64,000 nt of DNA, taken from the NCBI GenBank assembly GCA_000306725.1, contig CP003083.1, forward strand, positions 1,116,001 through 1,180,000, given 5' to 3'. This DNA is from Methanolobus psychrophilus R15. GTDB lineage: Archaea > Halobacteriota > Methanosarcinia > Methanosarcinales > Methanosarcinaceae. Shown piece by piece: positions 61,591 to 64,000 of the stretch. The notes beneath the pieces are model-generated. The model was not told the origin of the DNA. It was given only the letters and a program-made list of their open reading frames with translations, and searched no databases. The translations under genes were made by a program, and so were the position numbers. How positions within the stretch are numbered: position 1 is the stretch's first letter; each line of letters opens with the position of its first letter.

Positions 61591-64000
61591 CTACCGTTTA
61601 AAGCGCCTATATCGCTTTCCATCTGGATTGCCAAGTTGCGCGATAGTTTTGCCGAGGGAATCCCTGTACTTGTAGCTCAAGACTCCCATAGCTGTAAGCA
61701 CTATGATGACAAAATGTGCAATACCAGAAGACTTTCTATCCTGTGTGGCAGAATTGAGATCATTCGAGCCAGTAACATCATCTGGAGACATTGTACCACT
61801 TTCATCATCTTCTGATTGCAAAGCGCCCTGTCCGCTATTAGCGGAAAGTTCCTGCAGTGCTTTTTCATCCATGCTTGAAATGGCAAAAGTGGAGAAAGCC
61901 GGGGTTTTCGCGAGATAATATATGTAGGTCTCGTCTTCATCAATTTTTGTGGTAGACAACTGGCTCCATGCCCCACCGGCATATCGGAGTAATTTTATCG
62001 AAGCCGGGTTTACACTATTGCCTGATATCCAGTCCTTTTTCACTTGGAAAGTGATACTTGCATCAGATATACTGGCTGGCGAGAACTTCTCATCCCCCAC
62101 CCATATGTTCACATTCCTGTAAACTATTCCCGGAGCAGCCTTGTTGACCAGAGTAGATGTACCCTTAAGTGTCTCTACTACACTCTTGGTCTGTCCTCCG
62201 TTCAGGCGTGTAATGAGAATGACCTTTGTGATAACACTATTATCCTTGGTGAAATTGTACACAGTCTCGGTATCCTTCATGACATACTTTATGGAATAAT
62301 CCTTGAACTCAATGTTTTCGTACTTCTCACCACTGCTCATGGAACTGCCACCACCGCCACCACTACTACCTCCAGTGGAGCTTGGGATGGATGGCTCCCT
62401 GGCAGTCACAGCAATCGTCTGGTAATCGTTGAGCTTTCCATCAGTCACCTTGAAGCTGACAGAATACGTGCCTGTCTGTGAAGCAGAAGGTGTCCACTTG
62501 AATGTCCTGGAAGAAGTGTTAAAAGTTGCTCCTGATGGCAACCCCGATGCAGAATATACAAGTGAATTGCCATCTCCATCATAGGCGCTGACAGTGAACT
62601 CCAGTATGCTGCCAACGTTGACATCCTTGGGGCCTATAGTGTCAAATTTAGGTGGCATATTGGTATCATCCACTATGATTGTGGCAGTCGTGCTTGCACT
62701 TAATGAGCCGTCTGAAGCCGTGAATTGAACGTAATGAATCCCATCGTCGGAATAACCAGGAGTCCAGATGAATGTGTTTCCCCTGATAGTGCCAAATGAG
62801 GTGTTTTTCGTGAATATGAGAGAGTCACCATCGGGGTCTGTTGCAGTAAGAGGTATTTTTAAAGTTTGTGTTTCACTGACAAGCTTTGCAGGAATCGAAG
62901 TTATTTCCGGTGCCCTGTTAACGTTAACAACTTCAATGGTCGCAGTTATAGAATCAGTGAAACGGAAGACACTATTATCTGAAACCCTGAATTCAATAGT
63001 GTGTTTGCCTGCATCATCATAAGAAGGAGTCCATGTGAATTTCCCGGTCGTACTTTCAAGAGTTGCACCGGAAGGATAGTGTCCCATAGAATAACTTAAA
63101 ACGTTATTATCTTTATCAGAGGCAGTGAGATCAAAAGACAATTTCTCATTTTCATTGATTTTTTGGTTGGGCAGAAATTCCATTTCTGGAGGTGATACAT
63201 TAAATCCAACTGCAATTATGACTCCTTTTGGGGCTGAGTATGATAACCCATCACTCACGTAGAATTCCAGAGGGAGATATTCGGATTTAGCGGAAGACCA
63301 CCGGAACAGCCCTGTTGCAGTATTGAGTTCAGCCCCCGCAGGCAATGTGCTTACGTTATGATAAGTAAGAGTATCCCCATCCGGGTCATAAGCTGCAAGT
63401 TGTATGGTGATCTGCTCATTTTCCTTCGCGGATACATCAGGGATAGAATACAGTATCGGTGCCCTGTTAACGTTAGTGACAGTCACTTTTGCGCTTTGGG
63501 TTGCTTTTTTCTCTCCATCGCTCACAGTGAACTGGATGTTGTATTCGCCTGCATCATCATAGGTAGGTTTCCATGAGAACCTATTACCCGATATCGTACC
63601 GAATGGCACGTTCTTGGTAAACACCAGCACATCATTATCCGGGTCAGATGCCGTAAGGGTTATTTCAAGAAGGGTATTCTCACTCACAATAAAGTCTGCA
63701 ATTGGTGTGAATTCGGGTGGGCGATTCACATTGTTTACTGTGATAGTGACATACTCAGAATCCTGGCTTGCTCCGTCATAAACAACGAATTCAACCTGAT
63801 AAATACCCGCCTGGTCGTAGCTTGGTATCCAATGGAAAACACCGGATGTGACGTTAATGGTTGCGCTGCCTGGAAGATTTGGCGAGGAGAAAGCAAGAGT
63901 ATCATTATCTTGATCAGATGCGGAGAGAGTGAAGGTAAGTAAACTGTTCTCATTTACAGATCTGGGACCAATGACTGCAAGGATGGGATCCCTGTTAACG
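61591..64000 (-). CDS. Cadherin-like/Ig repeat surface protein with PGF-pre-PGF domain (N-terminus outside window)
   Basis: The frame is open from the window edge (64000) to the stop at 61591-61593, over 800 residues. At least six repeats of about 90 residues are visible, each starting with an N-x-x-P-P/P-I-x motif (VNRDPIL, VNRPPEF, VNRAPIL, VSPPEME, VNRAPEI, TNMPPKF) and holding SASDPDND-like Ca-site motifs and F-x-W-x-P-x-x-D-A-G-x-Y strands, as in bacterial and archaeal cadherin-like or putative Ig domains. A Gly/Ser linker follows, then a PGF-pre-PGF domain, then a transmembrane helix near the end (IAHFVIIVLTAMGVLSY) and basic tail. Probably an adhesin or surface-layer protein. A GTG at 63727 is internal, not a start. 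Confidence 0.87.
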   Translation of the reverse strand, partial: VNRDPILAVIGPRSVNENSLLTFTLSASDQDNDTLAFSSPNLPGSATINVTSGVFHWIPSYDQAGIYQVEFVVYDGASQDSEYVTITVNNVNRPPEFTPIADFIVSENTLLEITLTASDPDNDVLVFTKNVPFGTISGNRFSWKPTYDDAGEYNIQFTVSDGEKKATQSAKVTVTNVNRAPILYSIPDVSAKENEQITIQLAAYDPDGDTLTYHNVSTLPAGAELNTATGLFRWSSAKSEYLPLEFYVSDGLSYSAPKGVIIAVGFNVSPPEMEFLPNQKINENEKLSFDLTASDKDNNVLSYSMGHYPSGATLESTTGKFTWTPSYDDAGKHTIEFRVSDNSVFRFTDSITATIEVVNVNRAPEITSIPAKLVSETQTLKIPLTATDPDGDSLIFTKNTSFGTIRGNTFIWTPGYSDDGIHYVQFTASDGSLSASTTATIIVDDTNMPPKFDTIGPKDVNVGSILEFTVSAYDGDGNSLVYSASGLPSGATFNTSSRTFKWTPSASQTGTYSVSFKVTDGKLNDYQTIAVTAREPSIPSSTGGSSGGGGGSSMSSGEKYENIEFKDYSIKYVMKDTETVYNFTKDNSVITKVILITRLNGGQTKSVVETLKGTSTLVNKAAPGIVYRNVNIWVGDEKFSPASISDASITFQVKKDWISGNSVNPASIKLLRYAGGAWSQLSTTKIDEDETYIYYLAKTPAFSTFAISSMDEKALQELSANSGQGALQSEDDESGTMSPDDVTGSNDLNSATQDRKSSGIAHFVIIVLTAMGVLSYKYRDSLGKTIAQLGNPDGKRYRRFKR

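Overview
The window looks like a chromosome segment of a methylotrophic methanogenic archaeon of the Methanosarcinaceae (something like Methanolobus or Methanomethylovorans; I cannot fix the genus). The reasons are an archaeal-type S10/spc ribosomal operon (with eS4, eL32, eL19, RNase P component 1, Cbf5), ADP-dependent sugar kinases, a MEDS-domain histidine kinase, an ADP-forming acetyl-CoA synthetase, and cell-surface proteins with PEF-CTERM and PGF-pre-PGF type C-termini. TATA-like boxes and GGAGGTGA-type ribosome binding sites are visible throughout.

Layout. 1-4030: the tail of a PEF-CTERM surface protein, a large membrane-anchored HExxH protein and a GNAT acetyltransferase. 4123-20205 (minus strand): one long, tightly packed translation operon running rpl3, rpl4, rpl23, rpl2, rps19, rpl22, rps3, rpl29, rnp1, rps17, rpl14, rpl24, rps4e, rpl5, rps14, rps8, rpl6, rpl32e, rpl19e, rpl18, rps5, rpl30, rpl15, secY, adk, DUF106, cmk, cbf5, tRNA-Ser(GGA). 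Its leader of about 480 nt holds a possible 30-codon upstream ORF. 20685-23908: indolepyruvate:ferredoxin oxidoreductase (iorAB) and a TauE/SafE permease. 24105-26654: proA-proB. 26632-32118 (minus): an RND-type exporter, two COG1361 surface proteins and a TrmB-type regulator. 32358-37445: CCA-adding enzyme, an 8-oxoguanine glycosylase and two tandem ADP-dependent kinases.

37560-39530 is the clearest accessory island. It holds an orphan RHS core with a novel C-terminal tip, a two-TM candidate immunity protein, and a broken second RHS core sharing about 114 bp of direct repeat with the first. 39569-42186 (minus) is CBS protein, argJ and a type-2-like argC. An IS1-family element with a likely programmed -1 frameshift lies at about 42578-43328. 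43535-46894 holds small secreted or membrane-anchored proteins (SIMPL, SCP2-like, two unknown) and a candidate small RNA.

47042-64000 carries a DUF2148 protein, a COG0523 metallochaperone, a 985-residue MEDS/PAS/GAF histidine kinase, a nucleoside deoxyribosyltransferase-like protein, a BASS transporter, an AMMECR1 protein, pgk, an iron-sulfur flavoprotein, a BioD-like/DRTGG protein with fused ADP-forming acetyl-CoA synthetase, and two PGF-pre-PGF surface proteins, the last running off the window.

Most of the window is ordinary housekeeping. The points most worth following are the RHS toxin/immunity-like island, the RND-COG1361-TrmB cluster with a missing canonical start codon and a perfect 20-bp palindrome upstream, the ribosomal-operon leader ORF, and the start of the MEDS kinase, where the homologous N-terminus continues upstream of the first ATG to an in-frame TAG.
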